DNA from: Hyphomicrobiales bacterium
GTDB lineage: Bacteria > Pseudomonadota > Alphaproteobacteria > Rhizobiales > JALURZ01
Direction: 5' to 3'
Length of the DNA: 13,951 bases
Assembly (NCBI GenBank): GCA_027058735.1
Contig: JALURZ010000084.1
Span: 1-13,951, forward strand
The translations under genes and the position numbers were made by a program. Below the pieces are notes generated by a model that ran no database searches, had not been told where the DNA came from, and worked only from the letters and a program-made list of their open reading frames with translations. Below, piece by piece: positions 1 through 6,547 of this stretch; within the stretch, counting starts at the first letter, position 1; each line of letters begins with the position of its first letter.

Positions 1-398
1 CCTGTCTCACCGAAATCCCCGGCTCATCGGATGTTTTCGAGCGCGGCTTTGTGACCTATTCCAATGCAGCGAAAATGGATCTTCTGGGGGTCTCGGCGCA
101 GTTGCTTAAAACCCATGGGGCGGTGAGCGAGGCGGTTGCGCGCGCGATGGCGCAGGGCGCGCTCGAAAAATCCGATGCCGATATCGCGGCCGCCATCACC
201 GGCATTGCCGGACCCGGCGGCGGCACCGCGGAAAAGCCGGTGGGCCTTGTTCATATTGCCTGCGCACGCGAGAACGGGCAGACCATCCACCAGCGCTGCC
301 TGTTCGCGGATGAGGGCCGGCGGCGCATCCGCCAAATGGCTGCGGAAACAGCCTTGCGGCAAATGCTGGATGCCTGCCGCACACCCATGATTGCCTAA
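1..398 (+). CDS. cinA: CinA-family protein, C-terminal domain (partial, 5' end outside window)
   Basis: This is the 3' part of a CinA-family gene. The frame is open from base 3 with no start before the window edge, so the N-terminus is missing. About 132 residues are visible. They include the segment LTEIPGSSDVFERGFVTYSN and the glycine-rich GIAGPGGGTAEKPVGLVHIA, both hallmarks of the CinA C-terminal (PF02464) domain. In characterised members this domain is nicotinamide mononucleotide deamidase, which recycles NMN from NAD turnover to nicotinate mononucleotide in the cytoplasm. Many alphaproteobacteria carry only this domain as a protein of about 165 residues, while others fuse it to an N-terminal MoaB-like domain; the window cannot tell which applies. 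It ends 12 bases from the convergent COQ10/RatA-like gene, and no hairpin terminator is visible between them. The domain call is firm; the in vivo reaction is inferred from the family. Confidence 0.93.
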   Translation, partial: CLTEIPGSSDVFERGFVTYSNAAKMDLLGVSAQLLKTHGAVSEAVARAMAQGALEKSDADIAAAITGIAGPGGGTAEKPVGLVHIACARENGQTIHQRCLFADEGRRRIRQMAAETALRQMLDACRTPMIA

Positions 399-410
399 AG
401 CGTGTCTTTG

Positions 411-878
411 TTATACGGGGTCTGGTCCCTGATTCCCGTAAACCGCTTTTGCCTGCCGCGCGAATGCGTCGGAAAACCGGCGGAACGCCCGGTCGAACGC
501 GGCGCCCACCGCCAGACGCAGGGCAAGGGTGGAGAATTCGTAGTCGATGTCGAATTCGGTTTCCGATCCGCCCTCATCCAGATCGCGAAACGACCAGCGG
601 CTCTCAAGGTGGGAGAGCGGTCCGGCCAGATATTCGACAAAGATTTTCAGGTTCACCGGATCCAGCCTCGCCCGGCTTGTGAGGCGTTCGGTGAAGACGC
701 CATAGGCGACGGTCATTTCCGCAACGATGATTTCCTCATCACCCTGTTGTTCGCGCGACAGAATTTTCAGCGCCTCGCACAGGGGCAGAAATTCCGGATA
801 GCGTTCCACATCCGCCACGACGGCAAACATCTGCGCGGCCGTGTACGGCCCCTTCCTGATGGAATGAAAACGGGTCAT
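411..878 (-). CDS. COQ10/RatA-family START-domain protein (ubiquinone-binding type)
   Basis: A 155-residue protein of the polyketide cyclase/START superfamily that includes mitochondrial COQ10 and bacterial RatA. The diagnostic N-terminal stretch VADVERYPEFLPLC is at residues 21-34, followed by the antiparallel-sheet segment EMTVAYGVFTERLTSRA (54-70) and a C-terminal helix. COQ10 proteins bind ubiquinone and help it work in the respiratory chain. E. coli RatA was named a ribosome-association toxin, and automated annotation copies that name. In alphaproteobacteria a lipid or quinone-binding role is the better guess, and no antitoxin partner is adjacent. The gene starts 18 bases after the lipA stop in the same direction, so it is probably the last gene of the lpdA-glsB-lipA transcript. 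The ATG start gives the normal length for the family. Confidence 0.9.
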   Translation of the reverse strand: MTRFHSIRKGPYTAAQMFAVVADVERYPEFLPLCEALKILSREQQGDEEIIVAEMTVAYGVFTERLTSRARLDPVNLKIFVEYLAGPLSHLESRWSFRDLDEGGSETEFDIDYEFSTLALRLAVGAAFDRAFRRFSDAFARQAKAVYGNQGPDPV

Positions 879-896
879 GCCGCCAGACGCGCCCGG

Positions 897-1874
897 TCAG
901 GCCGCCGGAACGCCGTTCGCCGCCGCGCGCGCGGCGCGCAGGCGCTGAAAATCGTCGCCCGCATGATAGGACGAGCGGGTCAGCGGGCTGGCGCTGACCA
1001 GCAGAAATCCCTTGGCCCGCGCGCTGTTTTCATAAGACGAGAAGGCTTCAGGGGTGATGAATTTCGCGACCGCATGGTGCTTGCGGGTTGGCTGGAGGTA
1101 CTGGCCGATGGTCAGAAAATCGATATCCGCCGCGCGCATATCGTCCATCACCTGCAACACTTCGTGGCGGGTTTCGCCAAGCCCGACCATCAGGCCGGAC
1201 TTGGTGAACATAGCCGGGTCCAGTTCCTTGACCCGCTGCAAAACGCGCAAGGAGTGGAAATAACGCGCACCCGGCCGCACGCTCAGATAAAGCGAGGGCA
1301 CGGTTTCCAGATTGTGATTGAACACATCCGGCCGTGCTGCGACCACGCGCTCAAGCGCGCCCGCCTTGCGCAGGAAATCGGGCGTCAGAACCTCGATGGT
1401 GGTTCGCGGCGATGCTTGCCGGATCGCGGCGATTGTCGCGGCGAAATGCCCCGCCCCGCCATCATCGAGGTCATCGCGGTCAACGGATGTCACAACCACA
1501 TGTTCAAGCCCGAGCCTGGCCACCGCGCGCGCCACGTTTTCCGGTTCTTTTTCATCGAGCGGACCGGGCAGACCGGTGCGCACGTTACAGAACGCGCATG
1601 CCCGCGTGCAGGTATCGCCCATGATCATCATGGTGGCGTGGCGTTTCGACCAGCATTCCGCGATATTCGGACAACTCGCCTCTTCGCATACGGTTGTCAG
1701 ATTATTCCCACGCAGGATGCGGCGGGTTTCCTGATAGACGGCCGAGCCCGGCGCCTTGACCCGGATCCAGGCAGGCTTGCGCGCCACCGGCGTATCGGGC
1801 CGGCGGGCCTTTTCGGGATGGCGCGGGGGCCGGCCGCCGCCATCATGCGCAAGTCTGTCCAGAATGGTCACCAT
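897..1874 (-). CDS. lipA: lipoyl synthase LipA
   Basis: Radical SAM enzyme that inserts two sulfur atoms at C6 and C8 of protein-bound octanoyl groups to make lipoyl cofactors. It has 325 residues, typical of the family. All cluster ligands are visible: the auxiliary 4Fe-4S set C63, C68 and C74 (CEEASCPNIAEC), the radical SAM set C89, C93 and C96 (CX3CX2C in CTRACAFC), and the C-terminal RSSYHA motif at 300-305, which supplies the serine ligand of the auxiliary cluster. The substrates are the lipoyl domains encoded just upstream in pdhB and pdhC, so synthesis of the enzyme complex and of its cofactor is linked by position. The ATG lies 6 bases after the stop of the GlsB-like gene with only a weak Shine-Dalgarno, which suggests translational coupling. 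No lipB is present in the window. Confidence 0.98.
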   Translation of the reverse strand: MVTILDRLAHDGGGRPPRHPEKARRPDTPVARKPAWIRVKAPGSAVYQETRRILRGNNLTTVCEEASCPNIAECWSKRHATMMIMGDTCTRACAFCNVRTGLPGPLDEKEPENVARAVARLGLEHVVVTSVDRDDLDDGGAGHFAATIAAIRQASPRTTIEVLTPDFLRKAGALERVVAARPDVFNHNLETVPSLYLSVRPGARYFHSLRVLQRVKELDPAMFTKSGLMVGLGETRHEVLQVMDDMRAADIDFLTIGQYLQPTRKHHAVAKFITPEAFSSYENSARAKGFLLVSASPLTRSSYHAGDDFQRLRAARAAANGVPAA

Positions 1875-1880
1875 GGGCGG

Positions 1881-2126
1881 CTATCGTTTTATCGCGCGCA
1901 GCACCACCAGCAGCAAGACGGCGCCGATGGTCGCCACGACCAGCGTTCCGAGAAATCCGAAAAACATCAGCCCGAGCGCACGCGCGACAAAACCGCCAAT
2001 AAAAGCACCCGCAATGCCGACCATCAGATTAGTCAGCAGGCCATGATTGCTGTTGGTCGCCTTTTCGGCGATCCAGCCGGCGATGAGACCCACCACAATC
2101 CAGCCAATAAACCCCAGTCCACCCAT
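1881..2126 (-). CDS. GlsB/YeaQ/YmgE-family (transglycosylase-associated) membrane protein
   Basis: A small, glycine-rich, very hydrophobic protein of 81 residues with three predicted membrane helices at about 2-20, 31-50 and 55-77. The opening MGGLGFIGWIVVGLIAGWIA and the later NLMVGIAGAFIGGFVAR pattern match the transglycosylase-associated (PF04226) family. Its members are stress-induced inner-membrane proteins of unknown biochemical role. An upstream in-frame start would add 18 residues, but the ATG at 2126 is chosen because AAGGAG sits 7 bases ahead of it and the membrane protein then begins as usual for the family. It lies between lpdA (78-base gap) and lipA (6-base gap) on the same strand. 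Nothing in the family ties it to lipoate metabolism, so the placement may just reflect shared transcription. Confidence 0.88.
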   Translation of the reverse strand: MGGLGFIGWIVVGLIAGWIAEKATNSNHGLLTNLMVGIAGAFIGGFVARALGLMFFGFLGTLVVATIGAVLLLVVLRAIKR

Positions 2127-2133
2127 TTGTCTT

Positions 2134-2139
2134 CTCCTT
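2134..2139 (-). promoter_or_regulatory. Shine-Dalgarno of the GlsB-like gene
   Basis: The minus strand reads AAGGAG followed by 7 bases and then the ATG ending at 2126. This decides against the longer upstream start of the same frame. Confidence 0.75.
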
Positions 2140-2204
2140 ATGGTTTTGAGGGAATCGGAACGACCCCGCTCAGCCATCACACCATAAATCGGTTTTTGTG
2201 CAAG

Positions 2205-3608
2205 TTACATATGAATTACCCGCCCATAGGCATCGAGCACGGCTTCATGCATCATCTCGCTCAGCGTGGGATGCGGGAATACGGTTTCCATCAGTTCATG
2301 TTCGCTGGTCTCGAGCGTCTTGGCGAGCGCAAACCCCTGGATCAGTTCGGTGACTTCCGTGCCGATCATATGGGCGCCAAGCAGTTCGCCGGTGTTTGCG
2401 TCAAACACCGTCTTGACGAGACCCTCCGGCTCGCCCAGGGCGATCGCCTTGCCGTTGCCGACAAACGAAAATTTGCCCACCTTGACCTCATGGCCGGCCT
2501 TTTTGGCGTTCGCCTCGCTCAATCCGACGCTCGCCACCTGCGGTGAACAATAGGTGCAGCCGGGAATGCGCGATGTGTCGAGCGGTTGCACACCGTCGAG
2601 GCCGGCGATCCTTTCAACGCAGATGACGCCCTCATGGCTCGCCTTGTGGGCAAGCCAGGGCGGGCCGGTCAGATCACCGATGGCATAGACGCCGGTGGCA
2701 TCCGTGCGGCTCCACCGATCGGTCACCACGTGGCCGCGTTCAACCCTGACGCCAAGCGCTTCCAGGCCGAGATCTTCCACATTGCCGGTGATGCCGACGG
2801 CGAGGATGACGCGCTCCACGGTGAGCTGCCGCGTCTTGCCATCGCCCGCCTTTATTGTCGCCGTGACGCTGTCGGCGCCCCTGTCCAGTTTTTCCACCGT
2901 CGATCCGGTGAGGATGGTCATACCCTGTTTTTCAAACGCCGCGCGGGCAAGCGCCGAGATATCCCCGTCTTCCACCGGCAGCACCCGGTCCAGCACCTCA
3001 ACGACCGTGGTATCGACACCGAACGCATTGTAGAAACTCGCAAATTCGATGCCGATCGCGCCCGATCCCACCACCAGAAGCGATTTCGGCATGGCTTCGG
3101 GCACCATGGCTTCCTTGTAGGTCCAGACCAGCGCGCCGTCCGGCTCAAGACCGGGCAGTGTGCGCGCCCGCGCGCCGGTGGCAAGGATAATGTGTTTGGC
3201 GGAGACATCTGGCAAAGCGGTTCCATCCTTCGTCACCGAAACGACGCCGCCGCCCTTCAGCCGGGCTTCGCCGTCGATCACCTGAACCTTGTTCTTCTTG
3301 AGAAGAAACGCAACGCCGCCAGACAGTCGGGCGGCAACCTTGCGCGACCGCTTGATGATTTTTGCCGGGTCGAACGAGATTTTTTCAGCGCTCAATCCGA
3401 ATTCATCGAGATGGTGCATCAATGAGTAGATTTCCGATGATCTCAGCAGCGCCTTGGTGGGGATACAGCCCCAGTTGAGGCAGATGCCACCGAGGTGCTC
3501 GCGCTCGATGACCGCTGTTTTCATGCCAAGCTGGGCGGCCCGGATCGCCGCCACATAGCCGCCGGGACCGGCCCCGATCACCACCAGATCAAATGTCGTG
3601 TCCGCCAT
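2205..3608 (-). CDS. lpdA: dihydrolipoyl dehydrogenase (E3)
   Basis: Flavoprotein E3 of the pyruvate dehydrogenase complex: it reoxidises dihydrolipoyl groups on E2 (and here on the E1 beta lipoyl domain) with NAD+. It has 467 residues, the usual length without a fused lipoyl domain. The FAD-binding GAGPGG is at 12-17, the redox disulfide C43/C48 lies in GGICLNWGCIPTK (40-52), the NAD-binding GSGAIGIE is at 181-188, the second FAD motif YAIGDL is at 308-313, and the C-terminal catalytic pair H446/E451 is in FPHPTLSE. The start is set at 3608 (MADTTFDLVVIGAGPGG), which places the FAD motif at the usual distance; the same frame extends 13 codons further but with no support. The start lies 4 bases after the stop of the upstream small membrane protein gene, so translation is probably coupled. 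Its position downstream of pdhC indicates the pyruvate complex, though it may also serve other 2-oxoacid dehydrogenases. Confidence 0.98.
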   Translation of the reverse strand: MADTTFDLVVIGAGPGGYVAAIRAAQLGMKTAVIEREHLGGICLNWGCIPTKALLRSSEIYSLMHHLDEFGLSAEKISFDPAKIIKRSRKVAARLSGGVAFLLKKNKVQVIDGEARLKGGGVVSVTKDGTALPDVSAKHIILATGARARTLPGLEPDGALVWTYKEAMVPEAMPKSLLVVGSGAIGIEFASFYNAFGVDTTVVEVLDRVLPVEDGDISALARAAFEKQGMTILTGSTVEKLDRGADSVTATIKAGDGKTRQLTVERVILAVGITGNVEDLGLEALGVRVERGHVVTDRWSRTDATGVYAIGDLTGPPWLAHKASHEGVICVERIAGLDGVQPLDTSRIPGCTYCSPQVASVGLSEANAKKAGHEVKVGKFSFVGNGKAIALGEPEGLVKTVFDANTGELLGAHMIGTEVTELIQGFALAKTLETSEHELMETVFPHPTLSEMMHEAVLDAYGRVIHM

Positions 3609-3612
3609 CGTG

Positions 3613-3867
3613 CTACGCTCTTTGCCTGTCCGGCCCAGTGAGTACAAGGTGTATCATGGCCCCGGCGATCAGCGTCGGGATGAGGAAGAAATTCATGAGA
3701 CAGGCCCTGCCGCGAGCCGCGAAGCCGCCAGGGCGATGCCCGGAAATGTTGGTGGTCACAAGCAGGCAGATGATGCCCCCCGCGATACCGACAGGCAGAA
3801 AGGCCAGCAGCCCCAATGCGTGCCCGGGCACGGTTCTGCCTCGAGATTGACTGGCGGGCGTAACCAT
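3613..3867 (-). CDS. small two-helix membrane protein between pdhC and lpdA, function unknown
   Basis: An 84-residue protein I do not recognise. It has a short polar N-terminus (about 1-15), a hydrophobic segment at about 17-41 (LGLLAFLPVGIAGGIICLL is its core), a basic loop rich in Arg and Gly (about 43-55), and a second hydrophobic segment at about 56-77, so it is probably a two-pass inner-membrane protein. Evidence that it is real: it fills the gap between pdhC and lpdA, its ATG has AAGGAG 6 bases upstream, and its stop lies only 4 bases before the lpdA start, with the weak lpdA ribosome site inside its last codons. It should therefore be made with the E2 and E3 subunits. A role in the complex, in membrane placement, or simply in coupling lpdA translation is possible, but none is shown by the sequence. 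Confidence 0.75.
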   Translation of the reverse strand: MVTPASQSRGRTVPGHALGLLAFLPVGIAGGIICLLVTTNISGHRPGGFAARGRACLMNFFLIPTLIAGAMIHLVLTGPDRQRA

Positions 3868-3872
3868 TGGCG

Positions 3873-3878
3873 CTCCTT
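3873..3878 (-). promoter_or_regulatory. Shine-Dalgarno of the small membrane protein gene
   Basis: The minus strand has AAGGAG 6 bases before the ATG ending at 3867. It is one of the best ribosome sites in the window and the main argument that the small gene is translated. Confidence 0.75.
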
Positions 3879-3912
3879 AAGCGTTACCTGGTTTGCGATG
3901 CGGACAAACAGG

Positions 3913-5181
3913 TCACAACAGCATCGTCAGCGGTTCCTCGACAAAGCCCTTGAAGGCGGCAAGGAGCCGGGCGCCGAGCGCACCGTCAATGACCCTGTGG
4001 TCGCATGACAGCGTGACCGTCATCATCGTGGCGGTTGTCACCTCGCCGTCCGCGTTTACGACCGCACGTTTTTCGCCCGCACCCACGGCCATGATCGCGG
4101 CCTGGGGCGGGTTGATGACGGCGGTGAAATCGCGCACGCCGAACATGCCGAGATTGGAAACCGAAAACGTCCCCCCTTCATATTCGTCGGGGCGCAGTTT
4201 CTTTTCACGCGCGCGGGCGACCAGATCCCTGGCCTCAATGGCGATTTCGGCCAGTCCCTTGGTGTCGGCTTTTCGGATGATCGGCGTTATCAGCCCCCCC
4301 TCGATGGCGACGGCGATGGACACATCCGCATGATGATGATGCAGGATATGGGTCTCGGCCCAGGTGGCGTTGGCTTCGGGCACCGCGCGCAGCGCCAGGG
4401 CGGATGCCCGCACAATGAAGTCGTTGACGGAAATGCGGTACTGGTCGGTGCGTGCGTTGAGCTTCTTGCGCATGGCTAGCAATTCATCGAGCAGACAGTC
4501 GATGGTGATGTAATAATGCGGGATTTCCTGCTTGGACCGGGTCAAACGCCGCGCGATGGACGCGCGCATGGAATCGAGCGGGACCGCATCATAACTGCCG
4601 GGCGCGAAAAACGCGGCCATGTCCGGGCGTTCGATACGGGCGACTTCGGTGCCTGTGGCCGCGGCGGGCGCCGGGGCGGCGGACTGGAGCGCGGCCTCCA
4701 CATCGCGTTTCACGATCCGGCCATGAGGCCCGGAGCCTTTTATCGACCCAAGATCAACGCCCCCCACTTCGGCCAGGCGTCTGGCAAGCGGGCTTGCAAA
4801 CATGCGTTCATCGCCGCTGGCGCGCGATCGGCGGGCCGGCGCCGCGCCGGGCGGTGCTGCAGGCCGTGCCGCGGCAGGGCGCGCTGGCGGCTGCGCGGTA
4901 CCGGGCGCAGCGGCGTTTTCGAGCGCGGCCGCGTCCTCGCCCTCTTCAAGCAGCACGGCGATCAGGCCGTTGACCGGCACATCGGCGGTTCCTTCGGGCA
5001 CGACGATGCGCCCGATCGTGCCGTCATCGGCCGCCTCGACCTCCATGGTCGCCTTGTCGGTCTCGATTTCGGCGAGAACATCGCCGGCGGCAACCCTGTC
5101 GCCTTCGCTGACCAGCCATTTGGCGAGGTTGCCCTTTTCCATGGTGGGCGAAAGCGCGGGCATGAGTACGGATATCGGCAT
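3913..5181 (-). CDS. pdhC: pyruvate dehydrogenase E2, dihydrolipoyllysine acetyltransferase
   Basis: Core E2 subunit that takes the acetyl group from E1 onto lipoyl-lysine and passes it to CoA. It has 422 residues with the order lipoyl domain (about 1-80, modified lysine K43 in ETDKATMEVE), Ala/Pro-rich linker (about 84-125), peripheral subunit-binding domain (about 127-165, MFASPLARRLAEVGGVDL), a second linker, then the catalytic domain (about 200-422) with H395 and D399 in DHRVIDG. One lipoyl domain is normal for alphaproteobacterial E2. Two ATGs lie three codons apart; the inner one (5181) is chosen because it gives the family N-terminus MPISVLMPALSPTM and sits 9 bases from GAGGGA, whereas the outer one (5190) abuts that site. 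It follows pdhB with no real gap. A run of four histidines (281-284) in the catalytic domain is a harmless oddity. Confidence 0.98.
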   Translation of the reverse strand: MPISVLMPALSPTMEKGNLAKWLVSEGDRVAAGDVLAEIETDKATMEVEAADDGTIGRIVVPEGTADVPVNGLIAVLLEEGEDAAALENAAAPGTAQPPARPAAARPAAPPGAAPARRSRASGDERMFASPLARRLAEVGGVDLGSIKGSGPHGRIVKRDVEAALQSAAPAPAAATGTEVARIERPDMAAFFAPGSYDAVPLDSMRASIARRLTRSKQEIPHYYITIDCLLDELLAMRKKLNARTDQYRISVNDFIVRASALALRAVPEANATWAETHILHHHHADVSIAVAIEGGLITPIIRKADTKGLAEIAIEARDLVARAREKKLRPDEYEGGTFSVSNLGMFGVRDFTAVINPPQAAIMAVGAGEKRAVVNADGEVTTATMMTVTLSCDHRVIDGALGARLLAAFKGFVEEPLTMLL

Positions 5182-5190
5182 TGCGGACAT

Positions 5191-5196
5191 TCCCTC
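5191..5196 (-). promoter_or_regulatory. Shine-Dalgarno of pdhC, overlapping the pdhB stop
   Basis: GAGGGA on the minus strand overlaps the last bases of the pdhB TGA. It is directly against the first possible pdhC ATG (5190) and 9 bases from the second (5181), which favours the second and implies ribosomes hand over from pdhB to pdhC. Confidence 0.6.
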
Positions 5197-6547
5197 AGGC
5201 GTAACAGACCGCTTTGGCGGCTTCCACGACATCCTCCACGCTCGGCAGCGCCAGCTTTTCCAGATTGGCGGCATAGGGCATGGGCACGTTCTTGCCGCTG
5301 ACCCGCATCACCGGGGCGTCGAGATAGTCGAAGGCCTCGCCCATGACGGTTGCCGCGATTTCCGCTCCGATGCCGCACACGCTCCATCCCTCCTCGACGG
5401 TCACCAGCCGGTTGGTCTTTTTCACCGACGCGATGACGCTTGCGGTATCCATCGGCCTGATGGTGCGCAGATCGATGACTTCCGCCGAAATTCCCGTTTC
5501 GGCGAGCCGGTCGGCGGCCGCCAGCGTATAGGTCAGCCCGTGACTGAACGCCACCAGGGTCACATCGCCCCCCTCGCGCAGGATCCGCGCCTTGCCGATG
5601 GGCAGCACATAGTCGTCAAGATCGGGCACCTCGAAACTCTGGCCATAGAGGATCTCATGCTCCAGAAACACCACCGGGTTGGGATCGCGGATGGCGGCTT
5701 TAAGCAAACCCTTGGCATCGGCGGCCGAATAGGGCGCGATGACCCGCAGGCCCGGCACATGGGCATACCACGAAGAGAAATCCTGGGAATGCTGGGCGCC
5801 GACCCTGGCAGCCGCCCCGTTCGGTCCGCGGAACACGATCGGACACCCCATCTGCCCGCCGGACATATAGAGCGTCTTGGCGGCTGAATTGATGATCTGG
5901 TCCATCGCCTGCATGGCGAAATTGAAGGTCATGAACTCGACAATGGGCCTGAGGCCGCCAAAGGCCGCGCCCACGCCCAGACCCGCAAAGCCGTGTTCGG
6001 TGATCGGGGTATCGATGACCCGGGTGCCGCCGAACTCGTCAAGCAACCCTTGCGTTACCTTGTAGGCGCCCTGATATTCGGCCACCTCCTCGCCCATCAC
6101 GAAAACCGTATCGTCGCGGCGCATTTCCTCGGCCATGGCATCGCGCAGGGCTTCTCGCACCGTCATTTCGACGAAATGGGCATCGGAGGGAATATCGGGA
6201 TCGGAGGCGACGGTGGTGTGTGGCGGCGGGGCCGGATCGCGCGGCGGCACGCTCCCGGCGGCCGGTTGAACGGGGGCTGCGCCCGGCCCGACTGCGGCCT
6301 CCTCACCATCCCCGGCGAGCACGGCAATGGGCGTGTTGACCGCGATGTTCTCCGCCCCTTCGCTGACGAGGATCTGTGTGATGACACCCTCATCGACCGC
6401 TTCCACCTCCATGGAGGCCTTGTCGGTCTCGATTTCAGCAATGATGTCGCCCGCCGACACGGCGTCGCCTTCCTTGACCAGCCATTTGGCCAACTTGCCG
6501 AACTCCATGGTCGGCGACAAAGCCGGCATCAGTATTCGGGTCGGCAT
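5195..6547 (-). CDS. pdhB: pyruvate dehydrogenase E1 beta subunit with fused N-terminal lipoyl domain
   Basis: Beta subunit of the thiamine diphosphate-dependent E1, which decarboxylates pyruvate. It has 450 residues. Residues 1-80 are a lipoyl domain with modifiable lysine K43 in ETDKASMEVE, then an Ala/Pro/Gly-rich linker (about 80-118), then the E1 beta domain from about 125, including MGEEVAEYQGAYKVTQGL (151-168), AQHSQ (251-255) and the transketolase C-terminal domain (about 325-450). A lipoyl domain on E1 beta is a known alphaproteobacterial architecture; non-fused E1 beta is about 325 residues. The start at 6547 gives the family N-terminus MPTRILMPALSPTM and has AAGGGGGG 5 bases upstream; the frame runs 15 codons further without support. 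The pdhA TGA and the pdhB ATG share one base (TGATG), so translation is coupled and the two subunits should be made in equal amounts. Confidence 0.98.
   Translation of the reverse strand: MPTRILMPALSPTMEFGKLAKWLVKEGDAVSAGDIIAEIETDKASMEVEAVDEGVITQILVSEGAENIAVNTPIAVLAGDGEEAAVGPGAAPVQPAAGSVPPRDPAPPPHTTVASDPDIPSDAHFVEMTVREALRDAMAEEMRRDDTVFVMGEEVAEYQGAYKVTQGLLDEFGGTRVIDTPITEHGFAGLGVGAAFGGLRPIVEFMTFNFAMQAMDQIINSAAKTLYMSGGQMGCPIVFRGPNGAAARVGAQHSQDFSSWYAHVPGLRVIAPYSAADAKGLLKAAIRDPNPVVFLEHEILYGQSFEVPDLDDYVLPIGKARILREGGDVTLVAFSHGLTYTLAAADRLAETGISAEVIDLRTIRPMDTASVIASVKKTNRLVTVEEGWSVCGIGAEIAATVMGEAFDYLDAPVMRVSGKNVPMPYAANLEKLALPSVEDVVEAAKAVCYA

Noticed and set aside
411..878. Toxin-antitoxin system suggested by the RatA name
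   Set aside because: There is no RatB or other antitoxin-like gene beside it; the neighbours are lipA and cinA, and the family is better explained as COQ10-like lipid or quinone binding.
402..2546. A 714-codon open frame on the plus strand across the COQ10/RatA-like gene, lipA, the GlsB-like gene and the end of lpdA
   Set aside because: It is antisense to four recognisable genes, its translation is Arg/His/Gly-rich without any domain, and such long antisense frames are common in GC-rich DNA.
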